Shown here: positions 1 through 11,894 of the stretch, piece by piece
Position numbering within the stretch: position 1 is the stretch's first letter
Layout: the number at the start of each line of letters is the position of its first letter
Assembly (NCBI GenBank): GCA_000149265.1
Contig: CH003412.1
Span: forward strand, 4,520,335 to 4,584,334
Reading direction: 5' to 3'
DNA length: 64,000 bases
DNA from: Ciona savignyi
Lineage: Eukaryota > Chordata > Ascidiacea > Phlebobranchia > Cionidae
Made by a program: the position numbers and the translations under genes
Notes under the pieces: generated by a model
What the model was told of the DNA's origin: nothing
Seen by the model: the letters and a program-made list of their open reading frames with translations, nothing else
Databases searched by the model: none

Positions 1-888
1 TTTTTACATTATTATGAATAAAAAAGCTATTTTACAAATTCAAGTTTACAAAATTTTCTAAATAGTATGTTTGCATAATTTGTGGAACGATTTTTGATGC
101 CTGATATATCACAGCCATGATTCACGGTTTTAATTTCTATATTGTTGTTCCTTAGTATCAAGTGCTAATAGCATTATAAAATGTCAGCAAGAACTCCTTA
201 AGTTAAGATTAACACAGTTATTTTATGACATGTTTGAATTGCTACAACCATTATTAATATATAAATTACCCCAAAAAAACTTTATTGTTGGTTTCTTAGG
301 CATTGAAATAAGGGGGGCGTAACTAGCCGGGGGGGGGGGGGGGAATGTAGACACTGTCTACCCAAGATTTTGTGGCAATCAAAAAAAAATTAATAAAAAA
401 TCAGGATTTTGCGGCGATATAAGTTTTTCATAAATTCCATAATATACCTGTATTGTTACATCACAATTAAATACACATGTTGACGATCAATCAATAAACT
501 TATATACTTTAAAAGTGCCTTTGTTATGTGTGCCTTGCGGTGCGAATTTACCGCACTCAGCAATTTTACTGACAATTGCTCCCTTTAAAATACACGAACC
601 TCCAGTAAATTAAGACACAGCATTTCTCATTTCTGTTCTGGCAAGCAACATAGTTAAGTTAAATAATTAATTAGGTGGTCAAGTAAAAGTTATCTAGGAA
701 AAAACAATTGGTTTAGCTTTGCGTCATTAGTAATGAGAGCGGTTTTCTGCTGTCTATGCAGGGAAAATGGCGATACGTTATCCTAAGTCTTCACATATGT
801 AGAACACAACCTAGAATGTGGAATATATATATATCAGTAATTTAATTCAAAAAAATGATTAATTTATAAATTACATTTTTATTTCCAG
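1..888. other. Upstream sequence, no complete gene seen
   Basis: No exon could be supported here. The first exon of the downstream GT10 gene (cytosolic tail and membrane anchor) should lie here or further left, but I found no ATG exon ending in a donor of the needed phase. A run of about 17 G at about 331-347 and a T/A-rich background are the only notable features. Confidence 0.5.
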
Positions 889-2009
889 TCCAATCTACAT
901 GCTGTTTTGGGTAGCTCCATTTGGTTCTTTGCACAACTACTACATTAACAAAGAATTATGTGGAGATTGCATTGTTTCCTATGACCAAAAAGACTTGGAT
1001 CGGGCAGAAGCAGTCATTATTCATTTTTCTGAGGCAACTTTACAAGGAATACCTGATAAAAGTCGAAGGTAATTTACAGCATTATCCAAAAACTAAAGAC
1101 CGATTTACATAATTTGATCAAGTTAATTTTGTATGTAGAAAATCAAACCAGATGTACACCTTTTTTGTCATGGAGTCTCCATGGGCAGTAAGTGTCATGA
1201 GGGGCATGTCTTTCAAGGTGTTCGACAACTATTTTAATTGGACAATGAGCTACAGAAGAGACTCAAGTATTCACTTCCCGTATATTGAGTGGTTTCCAGA
1301 AGGTTCTCTGTTTAATGGAAATACTGCTGCACAGTACTCGGAACAAGTTGTAAAGGACATTTTGGATAAGAAGAAAGATGAAATATTAGCTTTATGGATG
1401 GTGGGTAACTGTGGTTATACACAAGGTGCAAAATTAAGGAGAACACTAGTGAGTGAGTTGGAAACTGCAGGTTTAACTATTGATAAAAGGGGATCATGTT
1501 TTGGAAAACCTGCTCCAAGAAATGACCCATCATTTGCACAGAAGTACAAGTTTTATTTAGCGTTTGAAAATGCTGTACATTGTCGGGATTATATTACTGA
1601 AAAGTTTTGGTCAAGTTCACTGTCATTTGGTTTAGTTCCGATTGTATGGGGGCCAAAACGGGAAGATGTTGTAGCAGTGGCTCCTAAAGGTTCCTTTATT
1701 TTTTACGAGGACTACAGTTCTACAGCTGAACTGGTAAAATACCTTCAATACTTAAACACAAACAACACTGCTTATGCTGAATATTTTAATTGGAGGATTA
1801 AGCAACCAACGCCAGTGGAGAACCCTTTAGTTGATCATATTGATTATGAAGGCGATAGGGGTTTATGCAAAATGTGCAGACTTTTATGGCAAAAAAGAAG
1901 TAATAAAACCTTTAGCAGTATTGTTCCTTCATTAGAAAACTGGTGGAAAAACTCTGATAGACCAGAGTGTCTTAGCAAAACAACTACACTTCATGATAAG
2001 TACGATTAG
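889..2009 (+). CDS. alpha-1,3-fucosyltransferase-like protein (GT10), 5' incomplete
   Basis: GT10 enzymes are Golgi type II membrane proteins that transfer fucose from GDP-fucose to N-acetylglucosamine or glucose on glycans. Two exons are seen: 889-1068 and 1139-2009 (stop TAG). The junction keeps frame, giving about 349 residues. The first exon opens with PIYMLFWVAPFG and has CGDC followed by AEAVIIHF, matching the N-terminal lobe of the family. The second has FFVMESP, FNWTMSYRRDSSIHFPY and the family signature FENAVHCRDYITEKFW followed by GLVPIVWGP, the GDP-fucose binding region. The acceptor at 887-888 shows that at least one more 5' exon exists (it must supply two bases of a split codon), probably encoding the tail and membrane anchor. 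A polyadenylation signal AATAAA lies at 2045-2050. Family assignment is secure; the exact linkage made (Lewis-type or core alpha-1,3) cannot be told. Confidence 0.9.
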
Positions 2010-2044
2010 AAATCATCATTATGCACACTCTATAATCAGAGATA

Positions 2045-2050
2045 AATAAA
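2045..2050 (+). terminator. polyadenylation signal of the GT10 gene
   Basis: AATAAA, 36 bases after the GT10 stop codon. Confidence 0.6.
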
Positions 2051-2887
2051 ACCCGGGGAAAAATGCATATACTGTACTGCATTCTTCAAAAAAGCCAATT
2101 AAGCCGTAGTTTAAATAAGTAGTAAAACATTTATTTTTCTATCCATCAGGTATGATCTTTTTTTACTCTTCATGACTACATTGCACTTTTTATATTTGGT
2201 GAAACTAACATCGTAGTCACTATCTAACAGTATACCGTAAAATGTTACATGTATAAAATAGTACATAGTTCCTAGTATATTCACAGGGAAAACATCCATA
2301 CTTCAAGCGGTTTGAATCTTCAATTTATTATTGCTTTTTTTCAATTTTTAAAAACAAATGCCCTCACCAGAACTTACCATTTCTTCAAATGCTTTTTTCA
2401 TTGTGATAATGTTCTTCACATTTTGTTATTGTTTAAACCGTTTTTTACATTATTTAGCATGTTCTACAATAATTTTCTTCACGAGATGCATAAACTAGGA
2501 ATCGTTACAATGATTTATTGTTTTTGTGATATGTAATAAAATGGTATTTCGGAGAATCGTTTATTTATCGTTATAAATACAATCTTAACCAAATATCTGA
2601 ATTTTCAACCACATCATTCAGTTACACTAGAAACTTACTAATGAACAAATTTTCTTTGAGAATTTTATTTATCACTACAGTAAATCTTAATCACAACATC
2701 GTTTATAAAATACATCAGCATGTGCTAGCCGGCTAGCCCTGTTGTTAACAACTACAGGAAGGAAAGACATTGTTAGGAATTTCCACAGTATGGATACTAC
2801 ATTCGCCTGTTGTATGTTTAGGGATCATGTGAATGTTCATTCCTGCTTCAGACTAAATAAGAATACTTCAATTATTACTTAAAGGTG
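2051..2887. other. Intergenic, AT-rich
   Basis: Short open frames occur (2111-2299 minus, 2312-2536 plus) but show low-complexity Phe/Leu/Lys composition and no splice or family signal. The last bases, TTAAAG just before GTGATG at 2885-2890, could be a splice or spliced-leader acceptor three bases from the FUT8 start codon. Confidence 0.45.
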
Positions 2888-5758
2888 ATGTCTAAACTAA
2901 AAAAAGAAAATAAAAAAATACTAGAAATGGCACTAAAGGAAAGGAATTTGTATTACATGGTAATTGCTGGGGCAACTGCATGTATGCTTCTTAGTATATT
3001 CATATCAAGGTATGGACATTGTATTTAGCACAAAAAAATCAGTTAAAAAGTTTGTTCCAACAGCCAGCTACCACCACCTGAAGAATTGCCATGTGACTGC
3101 ACCGACTATGAAATTAGTGAAGAATTCTTGCAACAAATTCAAAAAATGAGAAAACCATCAGGTAATAGCTTTTTAAAACCTAATTTACACCATTTTGTTA
3201 CATGCAAAGTTGGTTTAGTTCTTATATTAATTAATAACATTTGTTTCTTATACTATAAACACAGAGGTTTCAAGATCAACTTTAGAACGGGTAGTTTTAA
3301 CTCGAAAAGTGCGCAACGACATCAAAGAAATGTGGAATGCATTACAGTTTGAATTGGATAATCTGTTAAACCACGGTGAAGTTGATGATGCTCTAATCCG
3401 ACTAAAAGACAGACATATGTAAGTCTTGCTAGGTTTTAATTTGTATGAAATGTCCTGTAGAGTGAAAAACCCAGACCTCGATGGCTGTGTCTTCAAGAGA
3501 ACCTAATAGTAGCATTTACCCAAGGCTTAATTAAATCATATAGAACAGTGGTTCTTAAACTGGGTTCGATCGAACCCCAGGGGTTCGATGATTTAGTATC
3601 AGGTGTTCAGCGGAGATTAGGATAAGTGTACACACGCAGATATATTTTGCAGATGTACACACAGATATATTTTAAATTTTTTGGTACCTCCAACAAGTTT
3701 AAAAACCACTGATATAGAATGAATCAAGCCGTATTGTTTTAAACATTTTTAGGGCACTGATGATAGAAATTGAGGATCTGTTAAAGTTTGATGAAAGTTG
3801 GCAAAACTCTTTATCAAAAAGCCTGTCTTCCTATGTGCAGAATGAATTTAAGAGTTTGCAGGTAAGCTATCGCTACTTGTTTGTTGTACTATGGAATTAA
3901 CTTGTCTAGGGTTTAGCCTGGGGGCCCATATCTCAATGCATTAGTGCACCACCTTTCTGTTGAGTGTTTGTTGAAACAGAATGATCCGCAAAGTTGGTGG
4001 TTGCGTTCTTGTGCGAGACATTCACTATACTGCAGCAACTTCGGTAATCTGACTATTGGTTGTGGTGATAATGCATCTTTGTATTTTTCCCATTTAACGG
4101 GTTACAATACTAGTATGTTATTTCAGTTTTTAAAACAGAGAACATAGTATGTATCTTTACGCTTTAAAATTTAAAGAAACCAATCAAATTTTTACCTGAT
4201 GATTTTCAGAATCCACCAAACTGCAATACAACTTCACCCCAAATGTTTATAAAACTTATTGGTTGTGGATTAGGTTGTGAGGTTCACAATATTATGACCA
4301 AATTCTTGGTGGCATTGGGTCAAGGAAGGACATTGTTTTGTTACACAAGATTGATAAGTTATGAACTTAATGATGGTTTTGAAACTAGGTTTGAACCTCT
4401 CAGTGAAAACTGCAGAAAGCCAAAGGCCAAGGCGAATTGGCAGCCACTAAAAGGTGATTGATACGTGATTTATAAAAAAAAATCATTAGGATTTTATTCA
4501 GTTTTGCTTCATTTAATTTAAAATTAAGTAGTACTTAAAAGCTGAACTAAAATCCTTTCAGATGATGAACTTTCAAAGAATGAAACACATGTCTACATTA
4601 AACAGTCCTATGGGTATAACACCAAATTCAAAGCTCAAGGTGTACCTTCTAAACTACTTCCAATGATTGAAACGTTTCACAGCCATCCATTTCTGTGGTT
4701 TGCTGGTCAAATAGTTAGCTACATCACGCGACCAAATGCAATTACACTGAAATCATTAAGAAAAATGGAAGAAGAAATTAATTTTGAAATACCTATTGTT
4801 GGGTGAGTAATGATGGTAATTGGTAAACGAATACTTTTATTCTCTGTGCTTTAAATAATCCACAGCATACTATCACCTGTGTGACAAGCCATTTTTTTTT
4901 ATTTAAAAAAGTTTATTGTTGTTACTCTTAGTTATATTTCAGGATTCATGTTCGTCGATCAGATAAAATTATATCTGCAGAGGAAGGCACAACTTTTCAT
5001 CACTTAAGCGAGTTCATAAAACCTGCAGAAGATTGGTTCCACAAATATCAAATGAGGCTAATCAGGGATGGTTCAGACATTGTGGTAAAAAAACGAATTT
5101 ATTTAGCTACAGATGACCCTATGGCATGGGAGGAAGCAAAAAGGTATTCTATTTCATTGCTTTTGTTTTTTTATACCAAATAATTTATATTTTATTAGTT
5201 TTCCTGAGTTTGAGTTTTTTGGAAACAAATCATTCTCGAAGAGGTCGAACCGAGTTGAAACACGCAGAGATGCTGAAGGTTTCTTTGAAACTATAACAGA
5301 TGTAACAATGCTGTCAAAGTGCAATTATATTATTGGCACATTGACTTCAGAGGTGAATTATATATTTTTCATATGGATTACACGAAAACATAATATTTTG
5401 ATCATCACAGCTTAGTAGATTGGCTTATGAGCTGATGCAAACATATCACCTTGATGCTACGAACAAGTTCTACTCTCTTGATGCCACGTATGCAATAGAT
5501 GATCAATTGAAAAATGATTATGTTGCGTTGTTCCATCAACCGCGAAATAATATGCTTGGTGAAATGGAAGTTCGGGTTGGTGATACTGTTGAGTGCAAAG
5601 CTGCAAGCTATTTATCCCCAAATATATTTGGAGTAAATAAGCTAACAAATGAAACTGGGTTCGTGTCTACTCATCGATTAAAGAGGTTGAACATTGCTCT
5701 TGACTACCCAGGATTCTTTAATAACTTTGTTGATACCATTACTGCTCTTTCAAGATGA
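2888..5758 (+). CDS. FUT8: alpha-1,6-fucosyltransferase (FUT8-like, GT23) with SH3 domain, copy A
   Basis: FUT8 adds core alpha-1,6-fucose from GDP-fucose to the innermost GlcNAc of N-glycans in the Golgi. Nine exons: 2888-3009, 3064-3161, 3265-3418, 3753-3861, 4210-4453, 4562-4802, 4943-5143, 5199-5352, 5411-5758; all phases agree, giving 556 residues (human FUT8 is 575). Order: short basic tail; signal anchor at about 22-40 (YYMVIAGATACMLLSIFI); stem; catalytic domain with CGLGCEVHNIM, PFLWFAGQIVSYITRP, the GDP-fucose binding HVRRSDK, RIYLATDDP and LAYELMQTYHLDA; and a C-terminal SH3-like domain (VRVGDTVECKAASY ... NETGFVSTHRLKRL). The start is set by the ATG directly before the anchor. Between its stop and copy B there are 197 bp with no AATAAA, so the two may be co-transcribed. 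A hAT-like MITE sits in intron 3. Confidence 0.93.
3546..3711. mobile_element. hAT-like MITE
   Basis: A 166-bp element with imperfect terminal inverted repeats CAGTGGTTCTTAAACT and AGTTTAAAAACCACTG. It is flanked by a perfect 8-bp target duplication ATATAGAA (3538-3545 and 3712-3719). No coding capacity. It lies in intron 3 of FUT8 copy A. Confidence 0.85.
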
Positions 5759-5955
5759 TTTTTAATTTTATTGTGCGTTTTGTTGAGGTTTATATGCAAA
5801 ACAGTTTCGAAATCGGTATTCAATAAGGATGTATGTATTGTACATATGGCTTCTCATTCTAAGGAAAAGGATGGAAATGTAAGATAAAGCCAGGAAGTCG
5901 CAAAGCAATTAACCTCATGTATTAGACAGCGATAATCATTTTGCAACAGACTTCT
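5759..5955 (+). promoter_or_regulatory. Short FUT8 A-B intergenic region with a candidate trans-splice acceptor
   Basis: 197 bp separate the two genes. TTTTGCAACAG ends at 5949, six bases before the copy B ATG at 5956, an acceptor-like site. No AATAAA is seen after copy A (nearest is CAATAAGG). In tunicates, short gaps and an acceptor this near the ATG are typical of operons resolved by spliced-leader trans-splicing; this is inference. Confidence 0.4.
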
Positions 5956-8900
5956 ATGAAACCAATAGGAAGGAAAATGCGAAATACAAGGGTGTTTGTG
6001 TTTCTGCTTAGTTTGTTAAATTGTGTATTTCTACTAATTATAGTCTCATTATACAGGTATGTAATAACTAAAATAATGTGTTATTTTGTAATTTATAGTG
6101 TGGTAATGCTGACAAATATCATTAGTATTATGAAAGTGTTCGGTTGTGTTAAGTAATTTTACGGAACCACGTTTTTACATAGGCAGCAACCAATAACCAT
6201 CTACAAATCCGACTGTGAACACGGTAAAATTGTCCAAGATATACCAGGTATAAGTTAATTATTATAAAAAATAAACTGCAAAAGCACAAACCTAAAAACT
6301 TTTCTTTTGTTGTTCAGATAAACAAACCAACAATTTCATCTGGTCTTTACAAGCCAGAGAAATAAAGGATGACCTTTCAAAATTGTGGATGGTTCTGCAA
6401 AATGAATTTAAAATGCAAAATAAAACATTTAGAAAAAGTACTATCAATCATTTAAAGGAGAGATACATGTTTGTATATCGTTTTGTCTTTGAAGTTTAGT
6501 ACATATGTTTATATTACAAGAGTGTGTGGCTGCATTGCAAAGTTAGTCGGCCAAAAGCATTGACTTACTTGTCCTTTGTTTTTTGGGCAAGACACTCGGT
6601 GGACATATACTGACTATAGTAGATTAATGGGCTTAATTGAAACTGAAACTGTAGAAACCTCTCAATTGTATACAACACACGGCAGTTGCTCCCAGTACCT
6701 GATGTTTTGCACAAGATAATCTGGTTATTGACTGTTTAATCACTTACCTTGACTTTTTTGATGCACTAGATTAAAATGATTAAACATTAAGTTAAGCTGG
6801 CTTTAAACAAATCAATAACCGGTTATGTTGGTAAAAATTAACAAAATTGTATTTCAAAAAAGTGATTCTGAAATGGAGTGTTCCCAACAATAGGTCACTT
6901 ATGATCAAAGTTGAAGACTTACTTGAATCCAATATTTCTTGGCGAAGAAAAGAACAACAAAAAGCAACAAAATATATCCAAAAAAGGTTAATGATGCTTC
7001 AGGTACATGTTTGTTATTTACAAATCTCAAAATAGCTTCTGTTAATTTTTCCAGTATTTTAAATAACTTTTTGTAATAAACCAATATTGGGTTAAAGTTT
7101 GCATATGACAATGTTGCACTTTTCTTTAGAATCCAGACAATTGTAATACAACCGCACCCCAGCTTTTTGTAACACTACTTGGATGTGGTTTTGGTTGTGA
7201 AATTCATAACATTATGAGCAAATTTTTAATTGCCATTGGTCAAGGACGTACATTGTTTTGTTACTCTCGTGCATTAAGTTACAAGCTGCCGTTTGGATTC
7301 AAATCAACTTTTAAGCCACTAAGTAAATCTTGTTTAAATCCACGTTCAAATGCAACTTGGCTTCCATTAAAAGGTAAAAAATTTGTTTGATTTTGAATAG
7401 CTGTTTGTGTATTGTAGGCAAAGAATATGGTATAAGTAATTTTAATTCTTCCGGCTTGCAGTTCAATAAATTATATCTAATTAGGCAATTTAAATTTTTG
7501 TTATGGGATATTTATTATATCTTTTATAACTTTTTAGAAAATGATAAGTGACTACTTGTTTAGGCCTATTGTGTGTATAATTTCGCTTTCAAGCTTTCTG
7601 TATGACCTGTACTTTAGGAGATACTGAATCTGTGGGAAACTTAAATGCATACATTCGTGGAAATCACGATAATACCAAATTCAAAGCTCAAGGTGTACCT
7701 TCCAAACTGCTTCCAATGATTGAAATGTTCCACAGTCAACCATTTCTGTGGTTTGCTGGTCAAATAGTTGGCTACATAACTCGACCAAATGAGATGATGA
7801 AGAAAAGATTAAGAAATATGGTAGAAAAGGTCAACTTTGAAATACCTATTGTTGGGTAATAATAACATTTAACTTAAAAAGATTCCACAGTGTATATATT
7901 CTACTCGGGCATTGTATTTTTACATAGAATGCATGTAAGAAGGTCGGACAAAATCATAGAGGGAGAAAATGCTGTGATACACAAGTTTGCTGAATACATG
8001 GTACCTGCAGAAGATTGGTTTCAGAAACAACAAATGAGGCTAACCATGGTTGGTTCAAAAGTTGTATTGAAAAAAAGAATTTATTTGGCTACAGATGACC
8101 CTATGGTATGGGAGGAAGCTAAGAGGTTTGCTGTTTGTGTAATAGCCTACTCACATTTTTTTGCAGTCTGTCAACTAACTTATGCTTAATTTTATCTTCT
8201 GTTGTATTTCAATTTTTCAGAAGTATGTTATTTAGTTGTTTTTTTCATGACAGTTATTCAGATTATGAATTTATTGGAAACCAGTCATTTTCGGAAATTG
8301 CAAATGATTTAAAAACTCGAAATGGAATTGAATCATTTTATGAAATCATTACGGATACATTTATGCTGTCCAAATGCGATTTCATAATTGGAACTTTGAC
8401 CTCTGAGGTGGGTGGTATTTGGAAAGTAAAGGCTAAAATTTAATTATCCAATCTTTGTATTAACAGCCCAGGTCATTTTAGGTAATTTGCCAATTTATCT
8501 TTGTAGTTACAACCCTGGTCATTTTTGGGAATTACTTAGTTTACCCAACCTTTATAGTAGGGGCACAGCAGTTGCAGAAAAGTTATGCCCTGGTAGTATT
8601 AAATTCGATAAAAAATAAAAGTTAAAAAAACACTTATTCAATTAGCTCTAACTACCTAGCGCAACGGCTCCAAATTATAAAAAAAAGGGTAAAATAGGAT
8701 GCTTTAGAGAATTTAAACGTGGTAAAAATATGGGTTAAGTCATGCTGTATACTTTTTTCTTGCTTCAAGGTCTTTTAATACATCTTAGATTTAATTTTTA
8801 TTTTGCACAACTACTGACCTAGTTGCTTTAGTTTGACCAGTAACACTTTGTTAATTACCCTTGAGTAATTTCACACAGAACATTGATCATCGTATAAAAT

Positions 8901-9306
8901 ATAATTAAACCTGTTTTAATATGTACTAATAGTTCTGACTTATTTTTTTAAATAAGTGGATATTAAGTTCTTGTTATGGTACAAACCATTTTTTTAGATA
9001 TCGCGCTTGGCGTACGAACTGATGCAAACTCACAATGTTGACGCAACTGACTCCTTTCATTCACTTGATTACGCATATGGTATTGATGACCAGATGGAAT
9101 TGAACTTCGTAGCAGAGTTTGACCATTCGGGAAATGAAAATACCAATGAAATTGACATGATTCGCGGGGATGTTGTCATTGTTTCAGGAAACTATGAACT
9201 AAAACCTTTCTTAAATGGCACTAACCTTCGGACTAACGAAACAGGGGTTTTCCCACGTTTTAAAGTACGCAAGATGGTTCAAACTGTTGATTATCCGTTT
9301 TTATAA
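5956..9306 (+). CDS. FUT8: alpha-1,6-fucosyltransferase (FUT8-like, GT23) with SH3 domain, copy B
   Basis: Tandem paralogue of the preceding gene. Nine exons: 5956-6056, 6183-6247, 6318-6468, 6894-7002, 7130-7373, 7618-7855, 7928-8125, 8254-8407, 8998-9306; frame holds throughout, 522 residues. Exons 4, 5 and 8 have exactly the same lengths as in copy A (109, 244, 154) and all intron phases match, so the pair arose by duplication of a whole gene. A signal anchor (VFVFLLSLLNCVFLLIIVSLY) follows a basic tail. Catalytic motifs: CGFGCEIHNIM, FLWFAGQIVGYITRP, HVRRSDKI, RIYLATDDP, LAYELMQTHNVDA; the SH3-like part ends NETGVFPRFKVRKM. The stem is shorter than in copy A. AATAAA at 9366-9371. No key residue seen lost, so it is probably active, but the substrate may differ from canonical FUT8. 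Confidence 0.92.
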
Positions 9307-9365
9307 TTTTGCTGTTCAAGGCATGTTGTGTACTGTTTGATACGAATGAGAAAAAGGCAGCGGAG

Positions 9366-9371
9366 AATAAA
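9366..9371 (+). terminator. polyadenylation signal of FUT8 copy B
   Basis: AATAAA 60 bases after the stop; a second AATAAA follows at 9527-9532. Confidence 0.55.
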
Positions 9372-11018
9372 AGAGTGAAATAGTTTAGGTTTGTTTTGTC
9401 CAAAGAAATCGTAGCTAATTTGTTTGTCTGTGGTCGTTTCTATTGTGTCTGCACTCTGCAGTCTACTAGATTTATTTGTGAATCCTAATTTTTAGCAAAT
9501 AAGTTGTTTTTAATCATTTGAACACGAATAAACCTCATGTTACAAATATGAAACGAAAAAAACAATTATATTTATAATGTAAATGTATGTTATAGGTAAC
9601 AACTAAAACAATGTTCTATACTGCATCCTGTTCATTGTTATACTGTCAATCATAATTTCATCCGTAGTGCTATAAGATAAATTTACACAATAGATATAGC
9701 ACATCCGTAGTGATATAAGATGCGTTAAATTATTCTCCTTATCTCTCTAATACAAACCAATCTTAAGAAAAGGGCTGTTACTCCCGTCAGTGGAACCACA
9801 ACCAACACATCTTTATTTCACTAAGCTATGGCTCAACTATTACAAAACTGCACATCTTTATAGAGATCTACTGATAAAAGCCCAGAACACTTTTCTTTCA
9901 AACAAACTTCCATCGGGATTCACCCTCACTGTTACTCTGTATCTGTACTGCATATTACTTATTTGTGTATATTATTACTTGTTCTGTTTATATAGATTTA
10001 AAAGGAATGAATAAGTAGGACATTTTTGTTTTAAAGGCCTCTTTCCGGCCCGAAACATCCATTGACTGTTAAAGAATAATAGATGCTAAAAATGCGAGAA
10101 AAACAGTGCCGGGAAGTTCCCTTTTACTGTAAATGAGGCACATTAGATAACGCTACCAAACTGTTCAACGCTTTTGATCGCTATGAGCAACTTTTGAAAG
10201 GGAACACTTATTGTGTTTTGTCAATCGTGTGACCGGCATGCCAGGACACCTCGACATCTATCCTACCAGATGGCGTAATCACAATACAACCAAGGTTTGT
10301 GTTATGACATGGTTAAGATATGTACACACCTGTACGGTCGTGAGGTGGAATGGTTAACTCGGCCGATACATATACATAATTATAAACAAAAAAGCGGTTT
10401 TGAAAACGAACCAATTATTAGTTTAAACCTTGGCACGCCCAAAAAAAGTTATATAGCAACTGTGGGACCAGGGTTTTTTAAACGAACCGAAATGGCCGGG
10501 ACCAGGTCCCAGGATCCGCTGCCGTCTATACCTGGTACATAAATCTCCGCTCCGACTCCATATGTACCCACATGGCGTGGAACTAAACTAGACTGGCAGC
10601 GGAACCTCCACTAAATGGTAAAACCGGAAAACTCCACTCGTAGATATTGTTTATCAAGTTGTATGTCTCTGTATGTGTGTTTTAAGTGTAATCGCACAAC
10701 GATTTATAAAAGCAAATAATGGCGCAGATAGCAAACAACTGCGTTAGGTGTAGATGACGTGAAGAGATGATAAGTGTAAATGACGTCATAAGGCGATGAC
10801 AGAACGAACACAGTTGGCGTCGATTAAATGAAATAAATGCAGTTTTTGCAAATATATTGTCAAAATTGCTACAGAACCATCCTATTGTGTAAAAGGCATC
10901 CTGGGAATTGCTTCACTCGTTAAAAATTCAACTCTTGACTTTTCAATGAGTAATTTAACATTTACCGGGGCAAAATGTTTCAATTTATATGCGTTTATAA
11001 GTAGAGACCTAGAGACAA
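9372..11018. other. Intergenic, no gene seen
   Basis: Open frames at 9790-10014 and 10297-10542 lack splice support and protein-like composition. Around 10335-10400 there is a tRNA-like stretch (GAATGGTTAACTCGGCCGAT) that recurs near 11511, 14453 and 56461 and may be fragments of a second SINE family. Confidence 0.4.
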
Positions 11019-11280
11019 GGCCGGTTAGTCTGTCGGTTAAGTGCGCCTTTCAATCAAAGGTTGAAGGTGTCGCTAGATAATCGTTTGTGTCCTTGGGCAA
11101 GGCACTTTACGGACATGAACCCAGTGGATTCTACCAAATGGACGGAACGTGTCTATCATATACAACTCAATAAAATACCTTTGGTGACTCGCCGGTGGGC
11201 GCGAGGTAATCTGACGATTGCCCGTGTGTTAACCCTCTTGGTTTTCCCATTCACGAAAATAAATGAATATCCTAAAATTA
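11019..11280 (+). mobile_element. tRNA-derived SINE (family S1), + orientation
   Basis: Member of the main repeat family of this window. Family consensus: a tRNA-like head (A box in GGTTAAGTGCGTCGCC, B box in AGGTGCGAAACTGG), a body with CTTGGGCAAGGCACTTTACG, CAACACACTGCAATAGC and GGCGCGAGGTGATCTGACG, a near-constant CCCCCTTGGTTTTCCCATTC, and a 3' tail of TATCC repeats. No coding capacity; needs LINE enzymes. This copy has a damaged B box. Confidence 0.8.
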
Positions 11281-11894
11281 TCAAATTCACCCCGACATTT
11301 CCCAGGAATTTATCAAATTGTGTTTCTAAAAAAACATACCCATCTTCAACCGATTTCTAAAATATTCACAGAAAAACACTCCGTCAGTCTGCTAACATGA
11401 AACTAAACTGATCATACGCTTTGCGCTAAGGGTCCGTAGTGTCTCTTAGAAGAGTCCGAACAACGCAACCAACTTTCAATTTTGTAATATTCAAAGAAAA
11501 AGGTTACACGGTCGCGTGACCGAATCGTTAACGCAAAAATCTACGGGACGAGCCCATATAGGATTTTTCACCTAATTAATGCGTATTAACATCTCGTGTT
11601 ATCAGATAAACGACGTTTCTGTTCTCTTAACCTCGAAGATTACCATGACTACGCGTGTAATCTACATATTTTCCTTATTAATTATAGGCAACCTATTCTA
11701 TGACACTAAAAATAAAAAAATAACAAGGCAAAATTAGTTGCAGCATTTAATCAGAACACTTTCAACATTACAGTTGTCGTCTATCGTTGTTTTGAATACA
11801 AATCAACGATGTGAAATAATTTTTGTGATAAAAAAACTCTATAAAAGAGGCTTGGAACTTATTGGATTTTCCGTTTTCAATAGGGTGTTTCAAT
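11281..11894. other. Intergenic, 3' side of the prohormone-like gene
   Basis: No gene supported. A weak tRNA-like fragment near 11511-11560 (GTGACCGAATCGTTAACG) resembles those at 10335 and 14453. Confidence 0.35.

Noticed and set aside
331-347. Long G run as a quadruplex or regulatory site
   Set aside because: A single homopolymer run with no neighbouring G tracts and possible sequencing slippage; no evidence of function.
9790-10014. 74-codon open frame with a hydrophobic end
   Set aside because: Does not start with ATG, AT-rich composition, no splice sites, no family resemblance.
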